A stretch of 64,000 nt of DNA, taken from contig NZ_KQ947990.1 of the NCBI RefSeq assembly GCF_001513975.1, positions 546,336 through 610,335 of the forward strand, in the 5' to 3' direction. Each line of letters opens with the position of its first letter. The first letter of the stretch is position 1. Position numbers and translations under genes: made by a program. Shown here piece by piece: positions 1-8,544 of the stretch. The DNA comes from Streptomyces curacoi (GTDB taxonomy: Bacteria; Actinomycetota; Actinomycetes; Streptomycetales; Streptomycetaceae). The notes under the pieces are model-generated. The model did no database searches. It saw nothing but the letters and a program-made list of their open reading frames with translations, and was not told where the DNA came from.

Positions 1-252
1 CTCGGCTGGGACGACGCGGGCACCATCGAGCCCGGCGCCCGCGCCGACCTCGTCACGATCGCGCTCGACTCGGTCAGGACGGCAGGGCCGCTTCCGCGGC
101 TCGGGGCCGAGACGGCCGTATTCGCTGCGTCGGCAGCAGACGTGTCGCATACGGTCGTGGGCGGCCGGCATGTCGTACGGGACGGGGTCCACACCCTCGT
201 ACCGGATGTGCCGAAAGCCCTCGCGGACGCCGTCGAAGCGCTGCGCGGATGA
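1..252 (+). CDS. hutF: Formimidoylglutamate deiminase, C-terminal part (cut by window edge)
   Basis: The open frame enters from the left edge and gives 83 residues ending in TGA. It begins LGWDDAGTIEPGARADLVTI, the strand pattern that closes the amidohydrolase barrel, followed by VSHTVVGGRHVVRDG, typical of the last composite beta sheet of amidohydrolases. Identification as HutF, which deiminates N-formimidoyl-L-glutamate to N-formyl-glutamate in histidine degradation, rests mainly on the ATGA-linked hutI reading frame immediately downstream, because the metal-binding part lies outside the window. Another amidohydrolase is possible from this fragment alone. Confidence 0.75.
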   Translation, partial: LGWDDAGTIEPGARADLVTIALDSVRTAGPLPRLGAETAVFAASAADVSHTVVGGRHVVRDGVHTLVPDVPKALADAVEALRG

Positions 253-329
253 CCCCGGGCCGCCCACCCGCGCGGCCCGCCCCCGCTCCCGAACCCGACC
301 CCACCGCCGACCAGGCCAGCAAGGACGCC

Positions 330-1544
330 ATGAGCAACGCGACGACCGTCAGCCCCGCCCACTCCGCGAGCACCGCGAGCACGCTCATCACCAACATCGC
401 CGCCCTGGTCACCAACGACCCCTCCCTCGGTGACGGATCCCCCCTCGGACTGATCCAGGACGCGGCCGTCGTCATCGAAGGCGACCGCGTCGCGTGGACC
501 GGTGATCAAAGCAAAGCACCCGCCACTGACAATCGGGTCGACGCTGGTGGCCGCGCGGTCCTCCCCGGCTTCGTCGACTCCCACTCCCACCTGGTCTTCG
601 CGGGCGACCGGACGCAGGAGTTCAACGCCCGGATGTCGGGGCGGCCGTACAGCGCGGGCGGTATCCGTACGACCGTCGCCGCCACCCGCGCCGCCACCGA
701 CGAGGAGCTCGAACGCAACCTCACCCGCTACCTCACCGAGGCCCTGCACCAGGGCACCACCACCTTCGAGACCAAGTCCGGCTACGGCCTGACGGTCCAG
801 GACGAGGCCCGGGCGCTGCGCATCGCCGCCGCCCACACCGACGAGGTCACCTACCTCGGGGCCCACATCGTCTCCCCCGACCACGCCGACGACCCGGCCG
901 CCTATGTCGCCCTCGTCACCGGCGAGATGCTCGACGCCTGTGCGCCGTACGCCCGTTGGATCGACGTCTTCTGCGAGAAGGGCGCCTTCGACGGCGACCA
1001 GGCCCGCGCGATCCTCACCGCGGGCAAGGCCAGGGGCCTGCACCCCCGCGTCCACGCCAACCAGCTCTCCTACGGCCCCGGCGTGCAGCTGGCCGTCGAA
1101 CTCGACGCCGCCAGCGCCGACCACTGCACCCATCTCACGGACGCGGACGTCGACGCCCTGGCCAACAGCCGTACGGTCGCCACCCTCCTCCCCGGCGCCG
1201 AGTTCTCCACCCGCGCCCAGTGGCCCGACGCCCGCCGCCTCCTCGACGCGGGCGTCACCGTCGCCCTGTCCACCGACTGCAACCCGGGCTCGTCCTTCAC
1301 CTCCTCCGTCCCCTTCTGCATCGCGCTCGCGGTACGGGACATGAGGATGACCCCGGACGAGGCGGTGTGGTCGGCCACGGCGGGCGGGGCGGCGGCACTG
1401 CGGCGCGAGGACATCGGCCGCCTGTCAGCGGGCGCCCGCGCCGACCTGCTCCTGCTCGACGCCCCGAGCCATGTGCACCTGGCCTACCGGCCGGGGGTTC
1501 CGCTGGTCAGCGGGGTGTGGCGGCGGGGGCTGCGGGTCCTCTGA
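330..1544 (+). CDS. hutI: Imidazolonepropionase
   Basis: 404-residue metal-dependent amidohydrolase that hydrolyses imidazolone-5-propanoate to N-formimidoyl-L-glutamate, third step of histidine degradation in the cytosol. The metal-binding motif VDSHSHLVFAG lies near residue 95, HANQLSYG supplies further metal or substrate ligands, and LSTDCNPGS carries the conserved late Asp. I chose ATG 330 because AAGGA sits 4 nt upstream and the length matches the family; the same frame is open back to ATG 249, which overlaps the upstream stop as ATGA and would add 27 low-complexity residues. It is coupled to the hutF fragment, so the two form one hut operon. It ends 2 bp before the stop of the convergent ricin-domain gene, leaving no room for a terminator. 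Confidence 0.93.
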   Translation: MSNATTVSPAHSASTASTLITNIAALVTNDPSLGDGSPLGLIQDAAVVIEGDRVAWTGDQSKAPATDNRVDAGGRAVLPGFVDSHSHLVFAGDRTQEFNARMSGRPYSAGGIRTTVAATRAATDEELERNLTRYLTEALHQGTTTFETKSGYGLTVQDEARALRIAAAHTDEVTYLGAHIVSPDHADDPAAYVALVTGEMLDACAPYARWIDVFCEKGAFDGDQARAILTAGKARGLHPRVHANQLSYGPGVQLAVELDAASADHCTHLTDADVDALANSRTVATLLPGAEFSTRAQWPDARRLLDAGVTVALSTDCNPGSSFTSSVPFCIALAVRDMRMTPDEAVWSATAGGAAALRREDIGRLSAGARADLLLLDAPSHVHLAYRPGVPLVSGVWRRGLRVL

Positions 1545-1545
1545 A

Positions 1546-3114
1546 TCAGGAGGCCCCCGCCCGCCACCGCTGTTCCGCCCGGCCCGCGTCCCCCACCAGG
1601 GACAGCGATCTGTCCGCGCTCGGGGTCAGTGCGTGGTCCGGGGCGATGACGGGATGGATCGCCCCGCGGGAGTCCACCCAGAACATCAGGTTCTGTCCGT
1701 TGCTGCCGTAGACGGAGCCGCAGGTCCAGATGCCGACGCCCCGGTACACGGAGCCCCGGCTGTCCAGGCAGAAGTCGGGGTAGGCGTACGACTGGAGCAG
1801 GCCGCGTTCGAAGTCGACCCGCCACCGCTGGTCGCGAGCGGACGTGCAGGTGGCCGTGACGACGTCCGTGCCGTTCCCGGGGGCGCCGTCGATGTCCAGG
1901 CACAGTCCCGTGGCGACGTTCACGATCTGGGCGTAGGTGCCGTTCGGCGGGTGTGCGGGGGAGGGGGTCGGCTTCGGGCGGGCGGTCTTCGTCGGCGTCG
2001 GACTCCTCGTCGGGGACGGTGACTTGGAGCTGCGCGAGGGCGAAGGTGAGGGCGAGAGCGACGGCGAGGGTGAGCGCGGCGAGGCCGACGGCGTCGCCGA
2101 CACTGTGGCCGTCACCGTCACCGCCACCGTAGGCACACTCACCGGAGTGCCGACCGAGGCCACCGGATCCTGCGACGACGGCGAACCGCCCTGCGCCACC
2201 AGGAGGGCGATCAGCGGCACCAACGCCGCCCCGAGCGCCGCCGACACCAGAGCGAACCGGCGCCGCTGTGCGGGCCGAGCCCCGTCCGCCGCAGCAAGGA
2301 CGGCCTCCCGCTCCCCGGCCGCACCCGCCAAGTAGCCCGCCCCGCTCCAGGGCAGCAGCCCCTCCGCCAGTGCGGTGCGGGGCATGTCCCGCACCGCCGA
2401 CAACTCCTCGTAGGCCGTCGAGCAGTGCGGGCAGCGCGCCATGTGGCCGTGCAGGTCGGCGCTGTCGCGGGGGCTGTCCGGCCGTACGGACTCCTCGATG
2501 AGGCGGCCGAAGTCGGGGCAGTCCGGGTCGTCGGAGGCGGCGAGGCGGGTGCGCAGGCAGGCCCGGGACAGCTGCTGCAGTGCCGGTTCGAGGCCGTACG
2601 TCACGTCCTCGCGGGTCAGGCCCAGGAGACCGGCCGTCCGTTCCACCGGCTCCCGCTCCACGATCCCGTACCAGAGCAGGCCCTGGATGCGGGACGGCAG
2701 GGACTGGAACGCCGTGAGCATGGGCGGGACGGGGCCGGCGGGGCCGGCCGTGTTCAGGACGAGCAGCAGGCTCGCGTCGAGGCCCGCCGCCCGTTCGTCC
2801 ATGGCCCAGGTCCCGGCCGACCGGGCCGTCAGCAGCAGGAGCCGGTGCCGCCAGGGGAGCCCGGGGTCGATGCCGTGCGCGGTCTGACGGGCCGCCAGCG
2901 TGAACGCCTGGGCCGCCAACTGCCGCGCCATGGACTCGTTCGGGGTGCACAGGCGGGCATAGCCGAGGACGGGGGCGTGATGGCGGGCGCGGAGCTCCTG
3001 GAGCGCGGAGTACGCGGTGGCCGTGTCGGCGCGCAGCAGTTCGGTGAGCCGGGCGTCGGACACGCCCTCGTGCGTCCCGCTGCCACGGTCCCCGCCGTCG
3101 TCGGCCCGAGCCAT
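1546..3114 (-). CDS. Sigma-factor-like / zinc-finger / ricin B lectin membrane protein
   Basis: 522 residues. ATG 3114 is preceded by AAGGAGG at good spacing; the frame is open further upstream but without a site. The N-terminal about 210 residues resemble ECF sigma regions 2 and 4 (TAYSALQELRARHHAPVLGYAR; AFQSLPSRIQGLLWYGIVER; TAGLLGLTREDV). Next comes an anti-sigma type zinc motif HGHMARCPHCS, one membrane segment (RRFALVSAALGAALVPLIAL), a long Ser/Pro/Lys linker, and a C-terminal ricin B beta-trefoil (VNVATGLCLDIDG, DQRWR, YPDFCLDSRG) predicted outside the cell. The layout suggests a fused regulator that might sense glycans through the lectin, but no DNA binding is shown. Family members of this architecture are usually annotated only as RICIN-domain proteins. 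It converges on hutI. Confidence 0.8.
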   Translation of the reverse strand: MARADDGGDRGSGTHEGVSDARLTELLRADTATAYSALQELRARHHAPVLGYARLCTPNESMARQLAAQAFTLAARQTAHGIDPGLPWRHRLLLLTARSAGTWAMDERAAGLDASLLLVLNTAGPAGPVPPMLTAFQSLPSRIQGLLWYGIVEREPVERTAGLLGLTREDVTYGLEPALQQLSRACLRTRLAASDDPDCPDFGRLIEESVRPDSPRDSADLHGHMARCPHCSTAYEELSAVRDMPRTALAEGLLPWSGAGYLAGAAGEREAVLAAADGARPAQRRRFALVSAALGAALVPLIALLVAQGGSPSSQDPVASVGTPVSVPTVAVTVTATVSATPSASPRSPSPSLSPSPSPSRSSKSPSPTRSPTPTKTARPKPTPSPAHPPNGTYAQIVNVATGLCLDIDGAPGNGTDVVTATCTSARDQRWRVDFERGLLQSYAYPDFCLDSRGSVYRGVGIWTCGSVYGSNGQNLMFWVDSRGAIHPVIAPDHALTPSADRSLSLVGDAGRAEQRWRAGAS

Positions 3115-3244
3115 GCGCCTGCCTCCTTGCAGCCTTGCGACCCGCCCGAAGCCCTGGGCTACCGGCGGGTATGACGGCTCATAGTGGAGGAAGGGAAGGC
3201 GTGGGGAAAGGGTTTCTGCGGGTAACCAATGAACCAATCCCGAA

Positions 3245-3300
3245 CGCACTGTGCCCGGTGTCCGGCCGACGAATTTCGGCGGGGCACCGGGCACAGTGCG
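3245..3300. terminator. Long inverted repeat downstream of the sigma factor gene
   Basis: Perfect 16-bp arms CGCACTGTGCCCGGTG / CACCGGGCACAGTGCG enclose a 24-nt loop that itself holds a 5-bp stem (GCCGA/TCGGC). It starts 34 bp after the sigma factor stop and lies ahead of the ricin-domain gene on the same strand. No U tract follows, which is normal for Streptomyces terminators. Confidence 0.7.
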
Positions 3301-3334
3301 GGTCAGCGGGGCGGACCCACCGCGTGAGCGGTCG

Positions 3335-4264
3335 TCACTCCTCGACCGTCAGCCCCTTTCGGAGCCGGATCAAGGTGCGCGACAGCAGCCGCGACACATG
3401 CATCTGCGAGATGCCGAGTTCGTCGCCGATCTCCGACTGGGTCATCCCCGCGACGAACCGCAGGGAGAGGATCTTGCGGTCTCTCGGCGGGAGTTCGGCG
3501 ATGAGCGGCTTCAACGACTCGACGTACTCGATGCCTTCGATGCCGTGGTCCTCGTAGCCGATCCGGTCGGCCAGCGCGCCCTCGGCGTCGTCCTCCTCGG
3601 GCTGGGCGTCCAGCGACGAGGCGGTGTACGCGTTCGATGCCGCCATGCCCTCGACGACCTCGTCGTTGGTCAGACCGAGGCGCTCCGCCAGTTCCGCCAC
3701 CGTCGGTGCGCGGTCCAGCTTCTGGGCCAGTTCGTCGCCGGCCTTGGCGAGGTCGAGCCGCAGCTCCTGCAGCCTCCTCGGCACCCGCACCGACCACGAC
3801 GTGTCGCGGAAGAAGCGCTTGATCTCACCGATGATGGTCGGCATCGCGAAGGTGGGGAACTCCACGCCACGGCTGAGTTCGAAGCGGTCGATCGCCTTGA
3901 TGAGGCCGATGGTGCCGACCTGGATGATGTCCTCCATCGGCTCGCTGCGCGAGCGGAAGCGGGAGGCGGCGAACTTGACCAGCGCGAGGTTGAGTTCGAC
4001 GAGCGTGTTGCGGACGTACGAGTACTCGTGGGTCCCTTCCTCCAGCGACTCCAGCCGCGCGAAGAGGGTCTTGGACAGGGCCCGCGCGTCCACCGGCCCC
4101 ACCTCGTCGTACGGGGGGATGTCCGGAAGCCCGGCGAGTACGTCGTCCTGAGCGAAGTCCTGTTCAGGGTGTACGGCGCTGCTGCGCTCGATGGGATCCA
4201 GATGTTCCGGTAGGGATGCCGACGTCGCGCTGGGGGTATGCGATGCGTCGAGCCGGGGTGACAT
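3335..4264 (-). CDS. sigI: SigB/SigF-family RNA polymerase sigma factor
   Basis: 309-residue group 3 sigma factor. Region 2 is visible as MEDIIQVGTIGLIKAIDRFE and FPTFAMPTIIGEIKRFFRD, region 3 as PTVAELAERLGLTNDEVVEG, and region 4 as LPPRDRKILSLRFVAGMTQSEIGDELGISQMHVSRLL. I chose ATG 4264 (MSPRLD) because GGAGGA lies 4 nt upstream; earlier in-frame ATGs at 4288 and 4276 lack a site. The divergent neighbours encode a STAS antagonist and a HATPase anti-sigma kinase, the partner-switching pair for this sigma class. Gene order and neighbours match the S. coelicolor sigI locus as I recall it, so the symbol is by synteny; other Streptomyces SigB paralogues are very similar in sequence. Confidence 0.85.
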   Translation of the reverse strand: MSPRLDASHTPSATSASLPEHLDPIERSSAVHPEQDFAQDDVLAGLPDIPPYDEVGPVDARALSKTLFARLESLEEGTHEYSYVRNTLVELNLALVKFAASRFRSRSEPMEDIIQVGTIGLIKAIDRFELSRGVEFPTFAMPTIIGEIKRFFRDTSWSVRVPRRLQELRLDLAKAGDELAQKLDRAPTVAELAERLGLTNDEVVEGMAASNAYTASSLDAQPEEDDAEGALADRIGYEDHGIEGIEYVESLKPLIAELPPRDRKILSLRFVAGMTQSEIGDELGISQMHVSRLLSRTLIRLRKGLTVEE

Positions 4265-4515
4265 GATGTCCTCCATCGTTCTCGGCATATGGCTGCCGAA
4301 GCCTGTGCGTGCACTGCGGTGTGCGGCGCCTCCAAAGCCGGCCGAGTCGGTTACGTGTCTCTACTAGCCCTACCCGCTTTCCGGAGTCCGCCGCAAGTGC
4401 GCTCTGTTCCGAAATGTCCGTTTCTGGGTGGATGTTCGGGTGTTGGAGGGCGTAGTGAAGGCGTAGTGTTCGAGAGCGTCAGTCAGCAGCCACGACGTCG
4501 GGAGTGAGACACGGC

Positions 4516-4902
4516 ATGGACCGCGGGACGGTCGGCAGCGCACAGTCTGGCCGACTTCTGGTCGAGGTGCGGGAAGAGGGCTCCAGCGCCGTCGTGACCC
4601 CGGCGGGTGAGTTGGACCACCACACCGCCGATTTGTTGCGTGAACCACTTGAGGGCTGCCTCGACAAGGGCTTCAGTCGACTGGTCGTCGACTGCTCGCG
4701 GCTTGAGTTCTGCGACTCCACGGGGCTGAACGTCCTGCTCGGGGCGCGCCTGAAGGCGGAGGCCGCCGGAGGCGGAGTGCATCTGGCGGGCATGCTGCCC
4801 GTCGTTGCGCGTGTGTTCGAGATCACAGGGGCCGAGGCGGTCTTCACGGTCCACGACTCGCTCGCCGACGCCCTGGCCGACGAGGCCGGCGGGTCGGGTT
4901 GA
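4516..4902 (+). CDS. arsI: STAS-domain anti-sigma factor antagonist
   Basis: 128 residues, essentially a single STAS domain: GRLLVEVREEG opens the first strand, AGELDHHTADLL follows, and CDSTGLNVLLGARL carries the conserved Ser that the cognate kinase phosphorylates. By family knowledge the dephosphorylated form binds the anti-sigma kinase and frees the sigma factor. It is divergent from the SigB-family gene and upstream of the HATPase gene on the same strand. ATG 4516 follows GGAGTGA; GTG 4504 is an alternative giving four more residues. The symbol is by synteny with the sigI locus; a BldG-like antagonist with other partners is possible. Confidence 0.8.
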   Translation: MDRGTVGSAQSGRLLVEVREEGSSAVVTPAGELDHHTADLLREPLEGCLDKGFSRLVVDCSRLEFCDSTGLNVLLGARLKAEAAGGGVHLAGMLPVVARVFEITGAEAVFTVHDSLADALADEAGGSG

Positions 4903-5140
4903 GCCCCGCGCCCGACGCTGCATCAGACGTCACATCATTCGTCCCGAAAACGGGGGTGTTCCCTCGGCCCGGTCGGGCAGGAGACACCCTGAACCTGTCG
5001 GCTGTGATGTCGGCCACCGGGGGCCGGGGCGCCTGTGACCGACCTATCAGGCAAGGATTGTGTACTGGCGTACTGACTCTGCGTACTGACTTCCGAATTG
5101 TGTGAACGTTGAACTGGTGAATCGGTGAGGTGAAGCGCTG

Positions 5141-5653
5141 ATGAGCACCACCCGGCCTTTCTCGCCGGGCGACCGCGGCCCTGAGCCCAGCGGCGCTTCC
5201 GGGGCGTCCGGGGGGCCCGAGTCGTCCGCCGAGCCGTCGGTGGGGCGTCAGGTCCGTCGGCTGGACTTCGAAGGCCAGAGCGGGGTCGTCCCGCTCGCCC
5301 GTGACTTCGCCCGCCAGGCGCTGTACGCGTGGGGCTGGCTGCCCGCCGCCACCGCCGACCAGCGGGCCGCCGCCGAGGACGTGCTGCTGGTCGTCTCCGA
5401 GCTGGTCACCAACGCCTGTCTGCACGCCGAGGGGCCCGCCGAGCTGTGGATCGCCTGCGACAACAAGGTGATCCGCGTCGAGGTCTCCGACCGCGGCACC
5501 GGCCAGCCCGCACCCCGCACCCCGCACCGCGCGGGCCGCCCCGGCGGCCACGGCATGTTCATCGTGCAGCGGCTCTGCCTGGACTGGGGGGTCGTACGGA
5601 CGCCGGGGGTCGCGGGCAAGACGGTCTGGGCGGAGCTGGGCGCACCGGCGTAG
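5141..5653 (+). CDS. prsI: HATPase_c anti-sigma factor / serine kinase (RsbW-like)
   Basis: 170 residues with a single GHKL ATPase domain. The N box is VVSELVTNACLHA, the G1 box EVSDRGTG and the G2 region RPGGHGMFIVQRL. Proteins of this class bind a SigB-family sigma factor and phosphorylate a STAS antagonist; both candidates are the preceding genes. ATG 5141 follows GGTGAGGTGA, a strong ribosome binding site. The first 45 residues (GASGASGGPESS) are low complexity. Function as the partner of the adjacent sigma factor is inferred from context. Confidence 0.8.
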   Translation: MSTTRPFSPGDRGPEPSGASGASGGPESSAEPSVGRQVRRLDFEGQSGVVPLARDFARQALYAWGWLPAATADQRAAAEDVLLVVSELVTNACLHAEGPAELWIACDNKVIRVEVSDRGTGQPAPRTPHRAGRPGGHGMFIVQRLCLDWGVVRTPGVAGKTVWAELGAPA

Positions 5654-5889
5654 GGCGCCTTTCCGGCCGTACGGGGAACGGGGCGGCGGCCGTGGCGGGG
5701 CCGGACGGACCGCGGCCTGATGCGCGACGCCTGTCGGACTACGGCGTGACGGAGCACCTCGTGTTACCCGGGGGCCCGTGACGGGCGGCCCTCCACCCGA
5801 GCCCCTTCTCGCGCACGCCGGATCGTCACAACTCCGGTGTGCGCCGTGTCTTCCCTCCTCAAGGCCCCGGGCGTACCTTGACGGCCGAT

Positions 5890-5904
5890 CTGATGTGCCG
5901 TCAG
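5890..5904 (+). promoter_or_regulatory. Imperfect palindrome CTGATGTGCCGTCAG just before the surface-protein operon
   Basis: The 15-bp CTGATG-TGC-CGTCAG is a near-perfect dyad (one mismatched pair) that ends 13 bp before the GTG of the first secreted-protein gene, adjacent to its AGGGGA ribosome binding site. It could be an operator or an RNA hairpin controlling translation. I recall similar motifs ahead of secreted-protein genes in Streptomyces, but I cannot verify that here. Confidence 0.4.
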
Positions 5905-5917
5905 GAATGAGGGGACC

Positions 5918-6604
5918 GTGTCGAAGCAGAAGCGAACCGCCGCGCTCGCGACCGCCGCGGCCCTGGCCGGCTCGGCGGTGTTGATGGCCGCCCCTGCGGC
6001 CCGGGCCGAGGTCGTCGACGTCAACTACGCCTGCAAGACGCCCATCGGCGACAAGAGCGCCGTCTCGCCCATCGACATCAAGGGCGTCAAGAGCGGCAGC
6101 GGCTACAAGATCACCATGTCCTGGCAGAAGGGCGTCTCGTCCAGCCCGGTCGAACTGGGCAAGGGCGCGATGAACCCGAGCGCCACCATCAAGCTGGGCG
6201 GCGCCGACAGCGGCACCCTGGCGGTGACCGGCCCGGCCAACCAGGAGGCGATTCCCGCCGACACCCCCATCAAGATCAACGACCTGACCGGCACGTACAC
6301 CCCGAAGAAGACCGGCAAGGTCACCTTCACGGCGGGCGTGCTCACCATCAAGGCCCTCGGTACGACGACCACCTGCACGCCCACCAACAGCCCCGGTCCG
6401 TCGCTGACCCTCGACGTCACGGCGGCGAGCGGTGCCGGAGCGGGCAGTGGGACCCAGAACGGCTCCGGCTCCGGCGCCGAACTCCCGCAGACCGGCCCCG
6501 AGGACTCGGCGATCGCCCTCGGCACCCTCGGCGGAACGGTCCTGCTCGCGGGCGCGGCGGGCGCCCTGTGGCTGACGCGGAGGGGGCAGCCGGCACGCCG
6601 CTGA
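5918..6604 (+). CDS. Secreted protein with LPQTG sortase signal, single CKTPIGDK domain
   Basis: 228 residues. Signal peptide KRTAALATAAALAGSAVLMA ends near ARA at about residue 30. The mature part is one domain beginning YACKTPIGDKSAVSPIDIKG and ending ALGTTTTCTPTNS, with two Cys that could form a disulfide. The C-terminus has ELPQTG at residues 188-193, a hydrophobic segment and the tail LTRRGQPARR, a complete cell-wall sorting signal. The domain recurs in the second half of the protein at 8541-9920. GTG 5918 follows AGGGGA. First gene of a four-gene operon; the next gene starts 30 bp downstream. No sortase gene lies in the window. The function is unknown; anchoring to peptidoglycan is inferred from the signal. 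Confidence 0.82.
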   Translation: MSKQKRTAALATAAALAGSAVLMAAPAARAEVVDVNYACKTPIGDKSAVSPIDIKGVKSGSGYKITMSWQKGVSSSPVELGKGAMNPSATIKLGGADSGTLAVTGPANQEAIPADTPIKINDLTGTYTPKKTGKVTFTAGVLTIKALGTTTTCTPTNSPGPSLTLDVTAASGAGAGSGTQNGSGSGAELPQTGPEDSAIALGTLGGTVLLAGAAGALWLTRRGQPARR

Positions 6605-6634
6605 CCCACCCGTCCGACACCGCTGGAGCCGCCG

Positions 6635-7471
6635 ATGTCGTCAGCCGCCCCCGCCCTGGGTCTGTCGCTGCTGGTTCTGCTGGGCGCCGCCCCCACGGCG
6701 ACCGCCGCCGACGGATGGTCCGTCATGCCCTCGGGCGGTGCACGGCCGTCCTTCTACGGCGAAGGCCCGCCCGGGACGGTCCTGGAGGACAGCGTGTCCG
6801 TGACCAACCGGAGCGGCGCACCGGTCACGGTCCGACTGCACGCCCCCGGCGTCACCTTCGCGGACGGGACGGTACGCGTCCCGGCCCGCACCCGCGCCGA
6901 CGTCCCCTTCACGGTGACCGTCCCGGCCGCCGACCGCACCGTCGAGATCGTCGCCCGCGACACGGACGGCCGCGACCGGCGCGTCGGACTCCGACTCCGC
7001 GCGGACTTCCCCGAACTGTCCGCGCTGACCGTCGAGCATGTGGCGGTACGCGGCGACGGCATCACGTACGAGCTGGTCAACCGCGGTACGACAGCCCTCA
7101 CCCCGCGGCTCGCGGTCCGCGCCGACGGCCTCTTCGGCCGCCTCCTCGACCGCGCCCCGCGCACCCTCCCCGTCGACCTGCCCCCGGGCAGCCGTACGAA
7201 GCTCACCGAGCCCTGGCCCGGCCGGCCCGCCCTCGACGCGGTCGAGGTGCGGCTGACGGTGACGGCGGCGGGCGGGGCGCGCGACACGGCGGAGGCGTCG
7301 GCGAGGTTCGTGCCGTGGGGCGCGGTGGCGTGGGCCGCGGCGGCCGTGTCGGCGGCGGGCGCCCTCTTCGTCGTACGACTTCGCAGACGCCGTGGGCCGT
7401 ACGACGGTGAGGTGGCCGCGAGTGCCGAGCGGCCGTACGCCGAAGCCGAGCTGACGGGAGCGCGGACGTGA
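6635..7471 (+). CDS. Exported single-pass membrane protein, DUF916/WxL-interacting-like
   Basis: 278 residues. Signal peptide MSSAAPALGLSLLVLLGAAP cleaves near TAAADG. An immunoglobulin-like beta-rich region follows (GTVLEDSVSVTNRSGAPVTV, RVPARTRADVPFTVTVP), resembling the DUF916 domain of WxL-interacting proteins, then a membrane segment near residue 235 (VAWAAAAVSAAGALFVVRL) and a short basic cytoplasmic tail. ATG 6635 has GGAG 6 nt upstream. Its stop overlaps the GTG of the next gene (GTGA), indicating translational coupling. Homology to DUF916 is from pattern only. Probably a membrane-held partner of the two sortase substrates of this operon. Confidence 0.75.
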   Translation: MSSAAPALGLSLLVLLGAAPTATAADGWSVMPSGGARPSFYGEGPPGTVLEDSVSVTNRSGAPVTVRLHAPGVTFADGTVRVPARTRADVPFTVTVPAADRTVEIVARDTDGRDRRVGLRLRADFPELSALTVEHVAVRGDGITYELVNRGTTALTPRLAVRADGLFGRLLDRAPRTLPVDLPPGSRTKLTEPWPGRPALDAVEVRLTVTAAGGARDTAEASARFVPWGAVAWAAAAVSAAGALFVVRLRRRRGPYDGEVAASAERPYAEAELTGART

Positions 7472-8544
7472 ACGGCAGGGCGCGGATCGCGGCGCTGGCG
7501 GCGGTGCTGGCGCTGCTGTTGCCGGTGGCGGCCGGGACCGGGTCGGCCGCGGACGGCCCGCCCACCGTGAAGCTCTCCAAGTCGCAGGCGGGGACGGGCG
7601 GTTCGCTCACCGTCACCGGCGGCGGCTGGCGTCCGCGCACCCTGTTGATGCTGCTGATCTGCGGCCAGGCCGTGCCCTCGACGGGCGTGACCGGCGGCAC
7701 CAACTCCTGCGCCAACGCGGACGGCAGGGCCGTGACGACGGACGCCGAAGGACGCTTCAGCAGGAAACTGCCGGTGGCCGAGCCGCCGGTGCCCTGCCCG
7801 TGCGTGGTGCACGTCGCGACGGTCACCGGGGCGAAGGCCGAGGCCGACGCGGTCTTCCAGGTGGCCGGGCACGCGGTCGAGCCGCTGCCCGCGGAGCCCA
7901 CGGGCGGACGCCTGTCGGTCCTCACCGACACCCGGCTGGACGGCACCGACGGTCTGCTCACCTGGTTCGGCGCGCCGCCCGCCCGCACGCTCGTCTTCAC
8001 CGTCGGCAATGTGGGCACCTCGCCCGTGCAGAACCCGGTCTTCCAGGTCGGCACCTCCCACGGCGTGTTCGCCCCGCAGTGGGAGGAACAGCAGTGGCGC
8101 GGCACGATCCGGCCGGGCGGCAAGGCACGGATCGAGCTGCCGGTGGAGCTCGCCGCCGGGGCGCACGGCGACTACACCGTCTCCCTGAAGTACGGCGGCA
8201 AGGTGATGGCCGAACAGCCCTGGGGCGTGGGCCGGCCCTGGGGTGTGACGCTGTTCTGGATTCTGGTCCTCCTGGTCGTACCGGCCGCGGTGTTCCGCGC
8301 CGGAATGGCGGTGGTGGACCGGGTACGCCCGCGGCGGACCGCCCGCCGTCGCCGGCTCCGCCTGCCCGAACCGGCCCATCGCCTGCCGGGGTTGAGGCCC
8401 CGCGCGGAGGCGAAGCACTCGATGTCCTCGACCCTGCCGTGGTTCACCCCGGACAACGACCCGGGCACGGCCGGTCGGCTCTCCGCACCGCACGACGACA
8501 GCCCGACGAGTCCTGCGACTCCCACCAGGAAGGGACCCCCGTGA
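7468..8544 (+). CDS. Exported membrane protein with neocarzinostatin/Ig-like N-terminal domain
   Basis: 358 residues. Signal peptide ALAAVLALLLPVAAGTGSAA; then VKLSKSQAGTGGSLTVTGGGW, the opening of a neocarzinostatin-type Ig fold, with a Cys-rich stretch (ICGQAVPS, NSCANADG, PCPCVVHVATV). A second beta domain resembling DUF11/NEW3-type additive repeats follows (FTVGNVGTSPVQNPVF), then one membrane helix near residue 255 (GVTLFWILVLLVVPAAVF) and a basic, Pro-rich tail of about 90 residues inside the cell. It overlaps both neighbours by 4 nt, so all three cistrons are coupled. The function is unknown. Confidence 0.75.
   Translation: MNGRARIAALAAVLALLLPVAAGTGSAADGPPTVKLSKSQAGTGGSLTVTGGGWRPRTLLMLLICGQAVPSTGVTGGTNSCANADGRAVTTDAEGRFSRKLPVAEPPVPCPCVVHVATVTGAKAEADAVFQVAGHAVEPLPAEPTGGRLSVLTDTRLDGTDGLLTWFGAPPARTLVFTVGNVGTSPVQNPVFQVGTSHGVFAPQWEEQQWRGTIRPGGKARIELPVELAAGAHGDYTVSLKYGGKVMAEQPWGVGRPWGVTLFWILVLLVVPAAVFRAGMAVVDRVRPRRTARRRRLRLPEPAHRLPGLRPRAEAKHSMSSTLPWFTPDNDPGTAGRLSAPHDDSPTSPATPTRKGPP

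Noticed and set aside
3168..3173. SigB-type -10 GGGTAT near the sigma factor gene
   Set aside because: It points away from the nearby genes and no matching -35 is found at 14-16 nt.
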